DNA from: Muribaculaceae bacterium
GTDB taxonomy: Bacteria; Bacteroidota; Bacteroidia; Bacteroidales; Muribaculaceae
Length of the DNA stretch: 40,737 bases
NCBI GenBank assembly: GCA_016290765.1
Contig: JAEEVE010000003.1
Coordinates: 1 to 40,737 of the forward strand
Reading direction: 5' to 3'
A model generated the notes under the pieces. The model searched no databases. It saw only the letters and a list, made by a program, of their open reading frames with translations, and had not been told where the DNA came from. The position numbers and the translations under genes were made by a program. Positions 1 to 9,127 of the stretch are shown here, piece after piece (the first letter of the stretch is position 1; every line of letters begins with the position of its first letter).

Positions 1-1173
1 GAGGAAATTGCCGCTGCCACAGGCGGGGTCGAGGAAGGTCAGCGACGCCAGTTTGTCCTGGAACGCCTCCAGTTTGCGGTTGCGGTTACGCTCCACCTTG
101 TCCTCGAGGATGGTGTCGAACTCGGCCCGCAGGTCGTTCATAAACAGCGGGTCGATGACCTTGTGGATGTTCTCAATGCTGGTGTAGTGCATGCCGCCGC
201 TGCGGCGAGTCTCGGGGTTGAGCGTGCTTTCGAACACGGCACCGAAAATGGTGGGAGAGATTTTGCTCCAGTCAAAGTCGAGGCTGGCGTTCTGCAACAG
301 CAGTTGGCGGATGCGGTCGTTCATGCGAGGTATCTCGATGTGCTCGTCGGCAAATAGCCCGCCGTTTGCATAGGGGAACGCCAGCAGATCCTCGCGCATA
401 TAGGGGTCGCGCTCGGCAATCGGAGTGTCCAGCACCTTGAACAGGCGAATCAGCGCATTGCGCATCTCCTCGACGGAATAGGCGGCGAGGAAGTCGTGGA
501 ACATGTCGCGGCGCCCAAAGATGCCAGCATCCTCAGCATAGAGGCAGAACACCAGGCGCACGCACAGCACGTTGAGCGACTTGAGCGTGTCGGGGTTGCT
601 AGGGTCGATATATTGCCCCAGCAGTTCGTCGTAGAGCTTGCCCACAATCTCGCCCGCTGCCATCGACACCTCCATTTCCTTCGACAGATGCTCGCTCTTG
701 ACATCGACGAGAAACTGCAGGCGGTAGTACTCCTTCTCCAGGTTCTTTAGCAAGATTTGCTCCGGCTCGCCATTAGGCCGCTCCATGTCGTAGACGAGGA
801 ACTCGGCGAAGTTGCAAGTCACAATCCATCGCGGTCGTGCCGAGTAGCTCAGTTCGGCGGCATAGCGCTTGGCTTGCTGGAACGGCGTGAGAATAGAGCC
901 GTCGCTCTGCAGGATGCCTTTGCGCAAGTCCTTGCCCAGCGACTTCTGTTCAATCAGCGTCTTGGTCGCGTCGATCGAGGCGTCGATAAACTTGGTGCTG
1001 CCTACCTTCACCTGCTCCTCAAAGCGGATGAATGTGCTGGCATCCTCCACGCCGTAGACCTCGGTCAACAGCTCAATCCAGAACGACTGGGTGTCGCCCT
1101 TCTCATATCCCCGGTCTTGCCACTTCTCGGCAAACTTCTTTGCCGCCGCAGCCTGTTGCTTCTCGCTACGCAT
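1..1173 (-). CDS. MmeI-like (type IIL) restriction-modification DNA methyltransferase, N-terminal part, truncated by window edge
   Basis: Open frame from ATG at 1173 to the window edge, absent from the ORF track because it has no stop. Translation MRSEKQQAAAAKKFAEKWQDRGYEKGDTQSFWIELLTEVYG...FIDASIDATKTLIEQKS (D...ExK nuclease-like motif)...LTFLDPACGSGNFL (N6-methylase SAM motif I). Confidence 0.88.
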   Translation of the reverse strand, partial: MRSEKQQAAAAKKFAEKWQDRGYEKGDTQSFWIELLTEVYGVEDASTFIRFEEQVKVGSTKFIDASIDATKTLIEQKSLGKDLRKGILQSDGSILTPFQQAKRYAAELSYSARPRWIVTCNFAEFLVYDMERPNGEPEQILLKNLEKEYYRLQFLVDVKSEHLSKEMEVSMAAGEIVGKLYDELLGQYIDPSNPDTLKSLNVLCVRLVFCLYAEDAGIFGRRDMFHDFLAAYSVEEMRNALIRLFKVLDTPIAERDPYMREDLLAFPYANGGLFADEHIEIPRMNDRIRQLLLQNASLDFDWSKISPTIFGAVFESTLNPETRRSGGMHYTSIENIHKVIDPLFMNDLRAEFDTILEDKVERNRNRKLEAFQDKLASLTFLDPACGSGNFL

Positions 1174-1329
1174 AATCCAGTCAATTAATCCGCTGCAAAT
1201 TTACAAAAAATGGCTAAAAGCCGCAACTAAAAGCGAAACAAACGAAACGACGTTTCGCGTGATAGAATTAATTGGTTTGCGGGCTTCGCGATAGAATGGT
1301 GTTGATCGATCTCACGTGTTTTGGGGAGC

Positions 1330-2031
1330 TTACTGGCTGCTCATGGCCAACAGCATCAGTACGCCAGGCACATTGTTGGCTGCATGGAATAGCACGCCCC
1401 ACCAGAAACCCAGATTCACTCGGGCATAGGTGATGGCGCATCCCACTAGGCCAGGACGCAGAATGGTCACCAGGCAGTAGGGCAACAGCATCCAAGTGAT
1501 CACCGAGAAGGCCTTGAGGTGAATCAAGGCAAACCCGATGGCCGATGCCCACATCACGGGCCGTAGGTATTTTCCCCGCCATCGGTTCCACTGTTCATCG
1601 GTCGTGAAGTGCATCACCAGCCAGTACAGTAAAGCTCCGGTGACGATTGTGGCGGCCATGACCATCCAATTAGCGTAGGCATCATAAAAATAGGCTGCTA
1701 TGGTGACGGGTAGCAGTCCAGACCAGAGAGCCACAGCTTGCCGTTTGAGCGACACGCCCAGTCGAAATATGATTTCCTCAGCGATGGGAGCAATCACTAA
1801 CAACAACAGGACAGTTTGCCATACGGGTTTATCCATTCGTGTGGTGACATCTCCTCCAAACTTGGTGAGTTGGGTGGGGTCTATGCCTTGGCTCATGTAA
1901 GCCATTTGGCAAATTAATATGGCGACAATGCTCGCAACTGTCAAGAGAACGAACCAGATAGCGGTCTTTATAATAATCTTCATCTTGGGCATCGTCGCCC
2001 AGTCGTCGGTGCAATTAAGAATAAATTTCAT
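1330..2031 (-). CDS. CPBP-family intramembrane metalloprotease (start may be one of the internal Met)
   Basis: Multi-TM protein with IAPIAEEIIFRLGV (EExxxR) and C-terminal FHAANN motifs. Confidence 0.8.
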   Translation of the reverse strand: MKFILNCTDDWATMPKMKIIIKTAIWFVLLTVASIVAILICQMAYMSQGIDPTQLTKFGGDVTTRMDKPVWQTVLLLLVIAPIAEEIIFRLGVSLKRQAVALWSGLLPVTIAAYFYDAYANWMVMAATIVTGALLYWLVMHFTTDEQWNRWRGKYLRPVMWASAIGFALIHLKAFSVITWMLLPYCLVTILRPGLVGCAITYARVNLGFWWGVLFHAANNVPGVLMLLAMSSQ

Positions 2032-2076
2032 GTCAAGGCAATTGTTAGTAATTACATGACAATCAGATAGTTGTGC

Positions 2077-2973
2077 TTAAATCACTGCGTTGCTGGCGGG
2101 AACGACGACTTTAAGGCCTGCGGGATGGCACACGATGTCGAGCACTTCGGGCATCATCACGGGGTCGCCGTCGATGTGCATCACGTCGGTGTCATCGCGC
2201 TCGATGGTGATGTGGCGGCCGCGGTAGATGCTCACATGGCGGTCGCGGTCGATGGTGCTGGTGAACAGGCGGGCGCTCAACAGTGCAGCCTCGCCTAAAT
2301 TGAAACTATGAATGACGGTGATGTCGATCTTGCCGTCCTGCATCGATGCCCGCGGGGCAACATATGCGTTGTTGCCATACTGTGCCGCGTTGCAGCAGGC
2401 GATGACAAAGGCTTTCTCCTCGAGGCTCTCGCCGTCGATGGTGATGCGGTAATGCTGGGCGCGGTAGCGGAAGTACTCGCTGATGGTGGTCTTGATATAA
2501 GTGACGAGGCCACGGGTGTCTTCGTTGGCAAACTTGTAACTCACCTGGGCGTCAAAGCCCACCCCGCAGGTGCAGAAGAATGGCTGCTCGTTGACCGTGC
2601 AGTAATCCACGTGGTCAAACACACCGCCATCCATCGCGTCGAGTGCCTTCTCGGCGTTGATGGGGATGTGCAGATGACGCGCCAAACCGTTGCCCGAGCC
2701 GCAGGGCAGGATGGCCAGCGCGGTGTCGCTGCCGCACAGGGCGCGACCCACCTCGTTGACTGTGCCGTCGCCACCCACGGCAAGCACGATATCATAGCCG
2801 TCAGCTACTGCATCCTGAGCCAAAAAGGTCGCATGGCCAGCACGTTCAGTGAAGGCAATGTCTACGTCAAATTTGTTGGGATCAAGCTTGTTGGATATTA
2901 GGGCGGGCATCATGGCTTTGCCGCCAATGCCCGATATGGGATTAATGATAGCAAGGAGTCTATAATGGTTCAT
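2077..2973 (-). CDS. Diacylglycerol kinase-family lipid kinase (DagK/YegS-like)
   Basis: MNHYRLLAIINPISGIGGK...VLAVGGDGTVNEVGRAL...LPCGSGNGLARHLHIP; start moved to the internal Met because the longer ORF reads into an upstream tandem repeat. Confidence 0.9.
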   Translation of the reverse strand: MNHYRLLAIINPISGIGGKAMMPALISNKLDPNKFDVDIAFTERAGHATFLAQDAVADGYDIVLAVGGDGTVNEVGRALCGSDTALAILPCGSGNGLARHLHIPINAEKALDAMDGGVFDHVDYCTVNEQPFFCTCGVGFDAQVSYKFANEDTRGLVTYIKTTISEYFRYRAQHYRITIDGESLEEKAFVIACCNAAQYGNNAYVAPRASMQDGKIDITVIHSFNLGEAALLSARLFTSTIDRDRHVSIYRGRHITIERDDTDVMHIDGDPVMMPEVLDIVCHPAGLKVVVPASNAVI

Positions 2974-2976
2974 ATA

Positions 2977-3112
2977 ACAAAATTTAGATAATTTCGACTG
3001 CACTCGGCAATTCATGCAAGCACGAATTGCACTCGTTGGTACGAAATTTAGATAATTTCGACTGCACTCGGCAATTCATGCAAGCACGAATTGCACTCAT
3101 TGGTACGAAATG
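2977..3112. repeat. 64-bp direct tandem repeat, two copies plus a short third start, containing GCAATTC...GAATTGC inverted repeat
   Basis: 2977-3040 and 3041-3104 match except for about two substitutions; next copy starts acgaaat at 3105. Confidence 0.92.
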
Positions 3113-3197
3113 TGAGGGCAAAAGTACAAAAAAAACGTCAGTTCTTTGTGCGAGTGAACATTTTTTAGTAATTTCGCATTGCAAAAAATAATGACTC

Positions 3198-3872
3198 ATG
3201 AAGAATATCAGTATCAACCTTCTCACCAACGTGGTCCTGCTGCTGGCAGGCGTGTTGCTTATCATCTTTTACAAACACCCTGACCTGCTTGACTGGGTGG
3301 CGCGCATCATTGGCATGATGTTTATGCTGCCGTCAATAGCCTACCTGATGGTGGTGGCCTTGAGGCACACTCCCGCTAAGGCGAGCAATGACTATCTGGG
3401 TGTCCTGCCTGCCGTTGGCGGACTGTGCTTTGGCATCATCATGTTGGCCAAACCCCAACTTTTCAGCGGTGTGTTGACCATCTTCATGGGAGCCTTGCTC
3501 ATCGTTTTGGGCCTGTTCCATATCATCTACCTCTTCCTCTCGCGCAAGACAGTCGAAGTCAAGGGATGGTATTATGTGTTGCCACTGATTGTCACCGTGT
3601 TCGGCCTGCTCATCCTGTTTGTCAATGGGTGGCGAAACCACGAAGACAATGTTGTGATGATGACAGGTCTCGGTTTGCTCATGTTCAACATGACCAGTTT
3701 GCATGAGTATTTTGCCGAGCGCAAAGCACGCCGCAACGCCCCCACGTTGCCTCGCATCGATGACACTGATGATGACACAGCCACACCGCCGCCTCACAAG
3801 CCTGCCGATGACACTGGAAAAGACTGCGACCACGACCCCGATGCCGAGAAATACCTCCACACCGAAGTATAA
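3198..3872 (+). CDS. DUF308/HdeD-like membrane protein
   Basis: MKNISINLLTNVVLLLAGVLLIIF... six hydrophobic segments followed by an acidic/His-rich tail. Confidence 0.65.
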   Translation: MKNISINLLTNVVLLLAGVLLIIFYKHPDLLDWVARIIGMMFMLPSIAYLMVVALRHTPAKASNDYLGVLPAVGGLCFGIIMLAKPQLFSGVLTIFMGALLIVLGLFHIIYLFLSRKTVEVKGWYYVLPLIVTVFGLLILFVNGWRNHEDNVVMMTGLGLLMFNMTSLHEYFAERKARRNAPTLPRIDDTDDDTATPPPHKPADDTGKDCDHDPDAEKYLHTEV

Positions 3873-3886
3873 CTCAACACGTCATG

Positions 3887-3936
3887 CCCTATAACTCCTT
3901 AACTCCTTTAACTACTTAACTACTTTAACTACTTAC
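3887..3936. repeat. Degenerate TAACTCC/TAACTAC tandem repeat, period about 7-9 bp
   Basis: ataactccttaactcctttaactacttaactactttaactacttac immediately upstream of ATG 3939. Confidence 0.7.
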
Positions 3937-3938
3937 AT

Positions 3939-4370
3939 ATGTTACACAACGAGATTAACCGCCACATTGCCGAGGCAATGAAGGCAAAAGACAAGAACCG
4001 GCTCTACGTCCTGAAGATGATCAAAGCCAAGTTCCTCGAGTTCCAGACCAGCAAAGGTTTCAAGGAAGAGGATTTTAACGAAGCAAAAGAAATCTCCATC
4101 CTGCAAAAGATGGAGAAAACCTGGGCTGACGAACTCAAGTCGTTCAGTGACGCTGGCCGTGATGTGACCGAACTGAGCGAGCAAGTACAGATTTTGCAAA
4201 GCTACCTGCCCAAGGAACCCAGTATGGAAGAGATTGTAGCTGCCGTGAAAGAGTCGGGACTTGCACCCGAGATGAAGAACATGCGCAATATCCTCGCCTT
4301 TGTCCAGCAGCGTTTCCCAGCAGCTGGCGGCAAGCAGGTCAGCGAGGCCATCAAGCAGCTCAACGCTTAG
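3939..4370 (+). CDS. yqeY: GatB/YqeY domain-containing protein
   Basis: MLHNEINRHIAEAMKAKDKNRLYVLKMIKAKFLEFQ...FPAAGGKQVSEAIKQL. Confidence 0.9.
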   Translation: MLHNEINRHIAEAMKAKDKNRLYVLKMIKAKFLEFQTSKGFKEEDFNEAKEISILQKMEKTWADELKSFSDAGRDVTELSEQVQILQSYLPKEPSMEEIVAAVKESGLAPEMKNMRNILAFVQQRFPAAGGKQVSEAIKQLNA

Positions 4371-4414
4371 GGATTCCATCTCTCGTTGGAGTAATGCAAG
4401 CCTTGGGCTTGTAT

Positions 4415-4446
4415 GAAAAAAGCACCACACATCATCTGTGCGGTGC
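4415..4446 (-). terminator. Intrinsic terminator of L31 gene
   Basis: AGCACCGCACAGATGATGTGTGGTGCT hairpin followed by a T-run on the minus strand. Confidence 0.75.
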
Positions 4447-4467
4447 TTTGTGCTAGTGAGAGGAAGA

Positions 4468-4725
4468 TTATTTCTTCTTCTTGCGGTCGCCGTAGCGGCT
4501 CAGGAACTTGTCAACGCGGCCAGCGGTGTCGACCAGCTTCTGCTTGCCAGTGAAGTAGGGGTGCGACGAGCTGGTAATCTCAAGCTTAACCAGGGGATAG
4601 GTCTTGCCGTCGATTTCGATGGTCTCTTTCGAGTTGACCGTCGAGCGGGTGATGAAAACCTCTTCGTTCGACATGTCCTTGAATGCAACTTCGCGATAGT
4701 TGCTAGGATGGAGATCTTTCTTCAT
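4468..4725 (-). CDS. rpmE2: 50S ribosomal protein L31 type B
   Basis: [30 protein letters not shown]...[28 protein letters not shown]; no Cys in the protein. Confidence 0.95.
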   Translation of the reverse strand: MKKDLHPSNYREVAFKDMSNEEVFITRSTVNSKETIEIDGKTYPLVKLEITSSSHPYFTGKQKLVDTAGRVDKFLSRYGDRKKKK

Positions 4726-4800
4726 TGCGATATTTCTCTTAAATAGTTAACTAATTGAGTTTTGCGGGCGGTGGTAAACGCCCTTTTTCGTAATGGCGTG

Positions 4801-4831
4801 CAAAAGTACTAAAACTTTTCGGAATGGCAAA
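4801..4831 (-). promoter_or_regulatory. Bacteroidota-type promoter of L31 gene
   Basis: Minus strand TTTG-N19-TACTTTTG matches the TTTG-N19/20-TAnnTTTG consensus. Confidence 0.75.
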
Positions 4832-4935
4832 AATATTTTGCGATTTTTGCGTTATTTTTTATATAAGCGGTGAAAAAGTGCCCCACATTGGACATTTTTT
4901 CGTAATTTTGCACTCTATTTAGTTCTAAAGCTACT

Positions 4936-5682
4936 ATGTTCAATATATTCAAGAAAAAGAATCAAGACGCAACGCTTTTCTATGTCACCGATGTCCACTG
5001 CCACATCTTGCCTGGGGTGGATCATGGCGCACAGACTGTAGAAGACTCGTTGGCTATGCTTCGAGCAGAGAAGGAGATGGGCATCAATCGTGTCGTGCTC
5101 ACATCGCACGTCACTGCCGAGACATTTGAGAACACTCCCGAGACACTGAAACCCGCTTTTGAATTGCTCAAGCAGGCTGTGGCCGAGACCGAGGACTTGC
5201 GTGATATGCAGCTCTATCTCTCGGCAGAGTACCGTATCGACGAGTTCTGGGATAAGCAATATGCCGCAGGCAACCAGATTGCCATGCCAGGAAACTATAT
5301 CCTCATGGAGAACTCGTTTCACCAGGAACTGTTGGGACTCGATGATTTGCTCTTTGACCTGCGCATGAAGGGGTATCATCCCATCTTGGCTCATCCTGAA
5401 CGATATGGCTACTATGCGCAGCGTCATCAGCGTATGGAACATCTTCATGGCATGGGAATCAAGTTCCAGGTCAATCTATTGTCGTTGGCCGGATACTTTG
5501 GTCAGCACTGTCGCGAGACAGCATTGTGGCTGGCAAAGAAAGGAATGATTGATATGTTGGGAAGCGACATGCACGGCATGGAGCATGTCAAGGTCATCAA
5601 GAATTATCTCAACTCAAAGGAGTGGCGCAAACTGGCGCCCACCCTTCAATCACACATCCTCAACGATTTGGTGCGCGACTGA
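4936..5682 (+). CDS. CpsB/CapC-type tyrosine-protein phosphatase (PHP domain)
   Basis: DVHCHILPGVDHGAQTVEDSLAML...VVLTSHV...PILAHPERYGYY...MLGSDMHG. Confidence 0.88.
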   Translation: MFNIFKKKNQDATLFYVTDVHCHILPGVDHGAQTVEDSLAMLRAEKEMGINRVVLTSHVTAETFENTPETLKPAFELLKQAVAETEDLRDMQLYLSAEYRIDEFWDKQYAAGNQIAMPGNYILMENSFHQELLGLDDLLFDLRMKGYHPILAHPERYGYYAQRHQRMEHLHGMGIKFQVNLLSLAGYFGQHCRETALWLAKKGMIDMLGSDMHGMEHVKVIKNYLNSKEWRKLAPTLQSHILNDLVRD

Positions 5683-6303
5683 GTTGGCAAACTCTGAAAT
5701 TAGGCGCGCCGAGTTCCACGGGCCTAGCAGCGAAGAGTCGAGGGTGAGGTCGTAGCACGACGCCTCGCCCCAATGCTTGTCGGTGTAGAAGTTGTAATAC
5801 TCGGCACGCAAGCGGTTCTTCTTCTCAATCAGTGCTCGTGCTTCGTCCCTGGTGGCACACTCGCCACGATTCATCACACGCAACACACAGTCGTCGATGG
5901 GAGCATGGATGAACACACTCACCACACGACAATGCTCACGCAACACATAGTCGGCCGTGCGGCCCACCATCACACAGGGACCGCGGTCGGCTAGCTCCAT
6001 GATCACCTTACTTTGCGCGCGATAAGCGTAATCATCGCTCAGGGGACTGTCGCCCATGAAGTATAGACCGCTGTTCATGCCCAGGTTGAACGACCAGAGG
6101 TTGGTAAAAAAGCGAGGGCTGCGTTCGTCGGCGGCCTCAAACACTTGCTCGCTCATTCCGCTTTGCCGTGCCGCGGCACGAAGCAACTCCTTGTCATAGT
6201 AGTCGATGCCCAACATCTCGGCAACCAAGCGGCCAATCTCACGACCGCCACTGCCATATTGGCGACCAATCGCCAACACCCATTTGTCAACTTCCTCTAT
6301 CAT
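5650..6303 (-). CDS. Cytidylate kinase-like family protein
   Basis: MIEEVDKWVLAIGRQYGSGGREIGRLVAEMLGIDYYDKELL; P-loop-like GSGG; start set to the Met at 6303. Confidence 0.85.
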   Translation of the reverse strand: MIEEVDKWVLAIGRQYGSGGREIGRLVAEMLGIDYYDKELLRAAARQSGMSEQVFEAADERSPRFFTNLWSFNLGMNSGLYFMGDSPLSDDYAYRAQSKVIMELADRGPCVMVGRTADYVLREHCRVVSVFIHAPIDDCVLRVMNRGECATRDEARALIEKKNRLRAEYYNFYTDKHWGEASCYDLTLDSSLLGPWNSARLISEFANSVAHQIVEDV

Positions 6304-6318
6304 GTTAAAACCATTTGG

Positions 6319-6458
6319 CATTACTCATTATGCATTATGCATTGTGCATTGTACATTACTCATTATGCATTGTGCATTGTGCATTATGCATTGTGCATTG
6401 TGCATTGTGCATTATGCATTGTGCATTGTGCATTGTGCATTATGCATTGTGCATTAAA
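6319..6458. repeat. Heptameric tandem repeat (CATTRTG)n, 20 consecutive 7-bp units
   Basis: Units cattact/cattatg/cattgtg/cattgta counted directly, the last degenerate (cattaaa). The second half shows a 28-bp superperiod (one ATG unit then three GTG units). Nearly fills the 6304-6459 intergenic gap. Confidence 0.97.
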
Positions 6459-6459
6459 T

Positions 6460-7098
6460 CTAGTATCCTAACTCTTCGCCCACCAACACGACTACATGGC
6501 GGTTGGCGCCATTGCTATTGCGCAGCAGGTGGATGTAGTTGCAGATGCACTGAGGCGAGTTGCAGTTGTGGCATGCACCATCGGTCTGACATGGAGTCTT
6601 GATGTCAAAACGAGTAGCATTAGTAGGTGCTGCTGTCGAACGAGCACGCTTCAAGGCTGCCTTTACATCCTGTGCCACCTTGTTCATGCCGATGACATGA
6701 ATCACACGTCGTGGCCCCCAAGTGATGGCTGCAACACGATTGCCGTTTCCATCAATGTTCACCAGCACACCATCCTCGCTGATGGCATTGGCCGATGTCA
6801 AGAACACATCGCAGGCAAACGCCTCGCGGTACAGTGCTTCAATTTCCTCGCGGTCGGTAAGGCCCTCGCGATCTAGAAGCATCAGCGACGGGCGACGGCG
6901 CAGGCTGTCAAGCAGGCCCATGTCACGGATGGTCATCGAGCCACCCCACGTCACTGAACTTCCATCGGCAATCAGAGTGTTAATCAACTCAATCGCCTCC
7001 TGACGGGTAGGGCAGTAGTGTGCCTCAAAGTGGCGACGCTCCAGGTTCTTGACCATCGTCGCACCAAGCCTAGCATTTCTGGTCTCTTTAATATTCAT
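6460..7098 (-). CDS. LUD-domain (LutC/YkgG-like) lactate-utilization protein
   Basis: MNIKETRNARLGATMVKNLERRHFEAHYCPTRQEAIELINTLIADGSSVTWGGSMTIRDMGL...CHNCNSPQCICNYI; start after an upstream terminator. Confidence 0.85.
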   Translation of the reverse strand: MNIKETRNARLGATMVKNLERRHFEAHYCPTRQEAIELINTLIADGSSVTWGGSMTIRDMGLLDSLRRRPSLMLLDREGLTDREEIEALYREAFACDVFLTSANAISEDGVLVNIDGNGNRVAAITWGPRRVIHVIGMNKVAQDVKAALKRARSTAAPTNATRFDIKTPCQTDGACHNCNSPQCICNYIHLLRNSNGANRHVVVLVGEELGY

Positions 7099-7148
7099 AG
7101 TGTGAGTTGTAAAATGATAGGCAAAATTACGAATAATTCTTGTAATTG

Positions 7149-7185
7149 CAAAAAAACAACCGCAATTTGTGATTGCGGTTGTTTT
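7149..7185 (-). terminator. Intrinsic terminator of nqr operon
   Basis: ACAACCGCAAT/ATTGCGGTTGT stem followed by a T-run on the minus strand, just after nqrF. Confidence 0.85.
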
Positions 7186-7200
7186 CATACTTGGCTCGTT

Positions 7201-8484
7201 TTAGCCGAAGTTGTCGTAGTGGATGCTCGATGGGTCGACACCCAGCGAGTCGAGCAAGTCGTTGACGGTTTTGCTCATCATTGCCGGGCCGCACATGTAG
7301 TACTCGCAATCCTCGGGAGCTTCGTGCTGACCCAGGTAAGTGTCGCGCATCACCGGGGCAACAAAGCCCGCGGTATACTTCACGCCGGCTGCGTCGGCGA
7401 CAGGGTCGGGACGGTCTAGAGCTAGGTGGAAGTGGAAGTTGGGGAACTCCTTTTCGATCTCCAGGAAATCTTCCAGGTAGAACACCTCGCTCAGCGAGCG
7501 AGCACCGTAGAAGTAGTGCATCTCGCGGTCGCGCGTATTGAGTGTGCGGGTCATGTGCATGATCTGAGCGCGCAGCGGAGCCATGCCGGCGCCACCACCC
7601 ACCCAAATCATCTCCTTCTTGGAGTCGAAGATGGGGTGGAAGTCGCCATAAGGGCCACTCATGATCACCTTGTCACCAGGCTTGAGCGTGAAGATGTAGC
7701 TTGAAGCGATGCCGGGCATCACATCCATGAAGCCACCGCCCTGCTCCTTGGGCTTGAATGGCGGTGTGGCTATGCGGACGGTGAGCATGAAGCGGTCGCC
7801 CTCGGCGGGATAGTTTGCCATCGAGTAGGCGCGTATCGTGGGCTCGGTGTTGCGGCACTTGAGCGAGAACATATTATATTTCTCCCAGGTGGCGCGGTAC
7901 TCGCCCAGCGACTCCTTGTCGATATCCTTGTCGTAGTCCATCTCATACTCGGGGATGCGAATCTGAGCATAGGAGCCAGGGATGAAGTCCATGTGCTCAC
8001 CCTCGGGCAATGCCACGATAAATTCCTTGATGAACGACGACACCAGATTGTTGCTCACCACCGTGCACTCATACTCCTTGACACTGAGAACCGAGTCGGG
8101 AACCTGAATCTCCAAGTTATCCTTTACTTTGACCTGGCATCCCAGGCGCCAGTGGTCTTGCTGTTCCTTGCGAGAGAAGTGGACGGTCTCGGTGGGCAGA
8201 ATTTGGCCACCGCCTTCCACGACCTGGACCTTGCACTGGCCGCAGCTACCCTTGCCGCCGCAGGCACTTGAGAGCATCACTCCCTGGCTTTGTAGCGTGC
8301 TTAGAAGGGTCGAACCAGTCTCAACCTCAAGCTCTTTGGTGCCACCATTGATATTGATTTTCACTTTGCCGCTGGGCACCAGATAGTGACGTGCCGTCAG
8401 CAGGACAATCACCAGTAACAGGGTGATAATCAGGAAGATTATCGCACTGGCAATGACTGTGGTTGTTATATCCAGTAATATCAT
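7201..8484 (-). CDS. nqrF: Na+-translocating NADH:quinone reductase subunit F
   Basis: 2Fe-2S motif LSSACGGKGSCGQC; FAD/NADH domains RAYSMANYP, GGGAGMAPLRAQI, CGPAMM. Confidence 0.97.
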   Translation of the reverse strand: MILLDITTTVIASAIIFLIITLLLVIVLLTARHYLVPSGKVKININGGTKELEVETGSTLLSTLQSQGVMLSSACGGKGSCGQCKVQVVEGGGQILPTETVHFSRKEQQDHWRLGCQVKVKDNLEIQVPDSVLSVKEYECTVVSNNLVSSFIKEFIVALPEGEHMDFIPGSYAQIRIPEYEMDYDKDIDKESLGEYRATWEKYNMFSLKCRNTEPTIRAYSMANYPAEGDRFMLTVRIATPPFKPKEQGGGFMDVMPGIASSYIFTLKPGDKVIMSGPYGDFHPIFDSKKEMIWVGGGAGMAPLRAQIMHMTRTLNTRDREMHYFYGARSLSEVFYLEDFLEIEKEFPNFHFHLALDRPDPVADAAGVKYTAGFVAPVMRDTYLGQHEAPEDCEYYMCGPAMMSKTVNDLLDSLGVDPSSIHYDNFG

Positions 8485-8490
8485 AGCCGA

Positions 8491-9108
8491 TTATCCGAGT
8501 TTAATGCCCAGGAAGCTCATGAACGCGATGCCCATGAGTCCAGTAATGATGAATGCAATGCCCACGCCACGCAACGGAGCCGGAATGTTGCTGTAGGCAA
8601 TCTTCTCGCGGATGGCTGCCAAGCCCACAATGGCTAGCAACCAACCGATACCCGAACCAAAGCCGTAGACTGTTGCGGTCCAAGCATTGGCAAAGTCTTT
8701 TTGCTGCATGAACAACGCACCGCCCAGGATGGCGCAGTTAACGGCAATCAGTGGCAAGAAGATGCCCAACGAAGCATAAAGCGACGGGGAGAATTTCTCA
8801 ACAGCCATCTCGACCAACTGAGTGCCACTGGCTATCACTGCGATGAACAAGATCAGACCCAAGAAACTCAGGTCAACATCGGCCAGCGACGGGCTCAACC
8901 AACTTAATGCACCAGGCTGAAGCACATAACGGTCAAGCAGGAAGTTGATGGGGATAGTCACCACAAGCATGAATGTCACTGCTATACCCAGGCCTAGAGC
9001 GGTCTTCACATTCTTGGACACGGCCAGGAAAGAGCACATGCCCAGGAAGTAGGCAAATATCATGTTGTCGATAAAGATCGACTTGACAAACAAATTAAGT
9101 TCTTCCAT
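8491..9108 (-). CDS. nqrE: Na+-translocating NADH:quinone reductase subunit E
   Basis: [41 protein letters not shown]; operon position. Confidence 0.96.
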   Translation of the reverse strand: MEELNLFVKSIFIDNMIFAYFLGMCSFLAVSKNVKTALGLGIAVTFMLVVTIPINFLLDRYVLQPGALSWLSPSLADVDLSFLGLILFIAVIASGTQLVEMAVEKFSPSLYASLGIFLPLIAVNCAILGGALFMQQKDFANAWTATVYGFGSGIGWLLAIVGLAAIREKIAYSNIPAPLRGVGIAFIITGLMGIAFMSFLGIKLG

Positions 9109-9127
9109 AGTAATTGCGCATTATGAA

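Noticed and set aside
2984-3265. 93-aa minus-strand ORF
   Set aside because: Reads through the 64-bp tandem repeat (duplicated ACMNCRVQSKLSKF) and overlaps the DUF308 start antisense; a repeat artifact.
6319-6458. CRISPR array or palindromic repeat array
   Set aside because: Unit is 7 bp with no spacers; simple tandem repeat.
6315-6602. Three overlapping ORFs with MHYALCIVHCALCIVH repeats
   Set aside because: Translations of the 7-bp heptamer array in all three frames; not a protein repeat.
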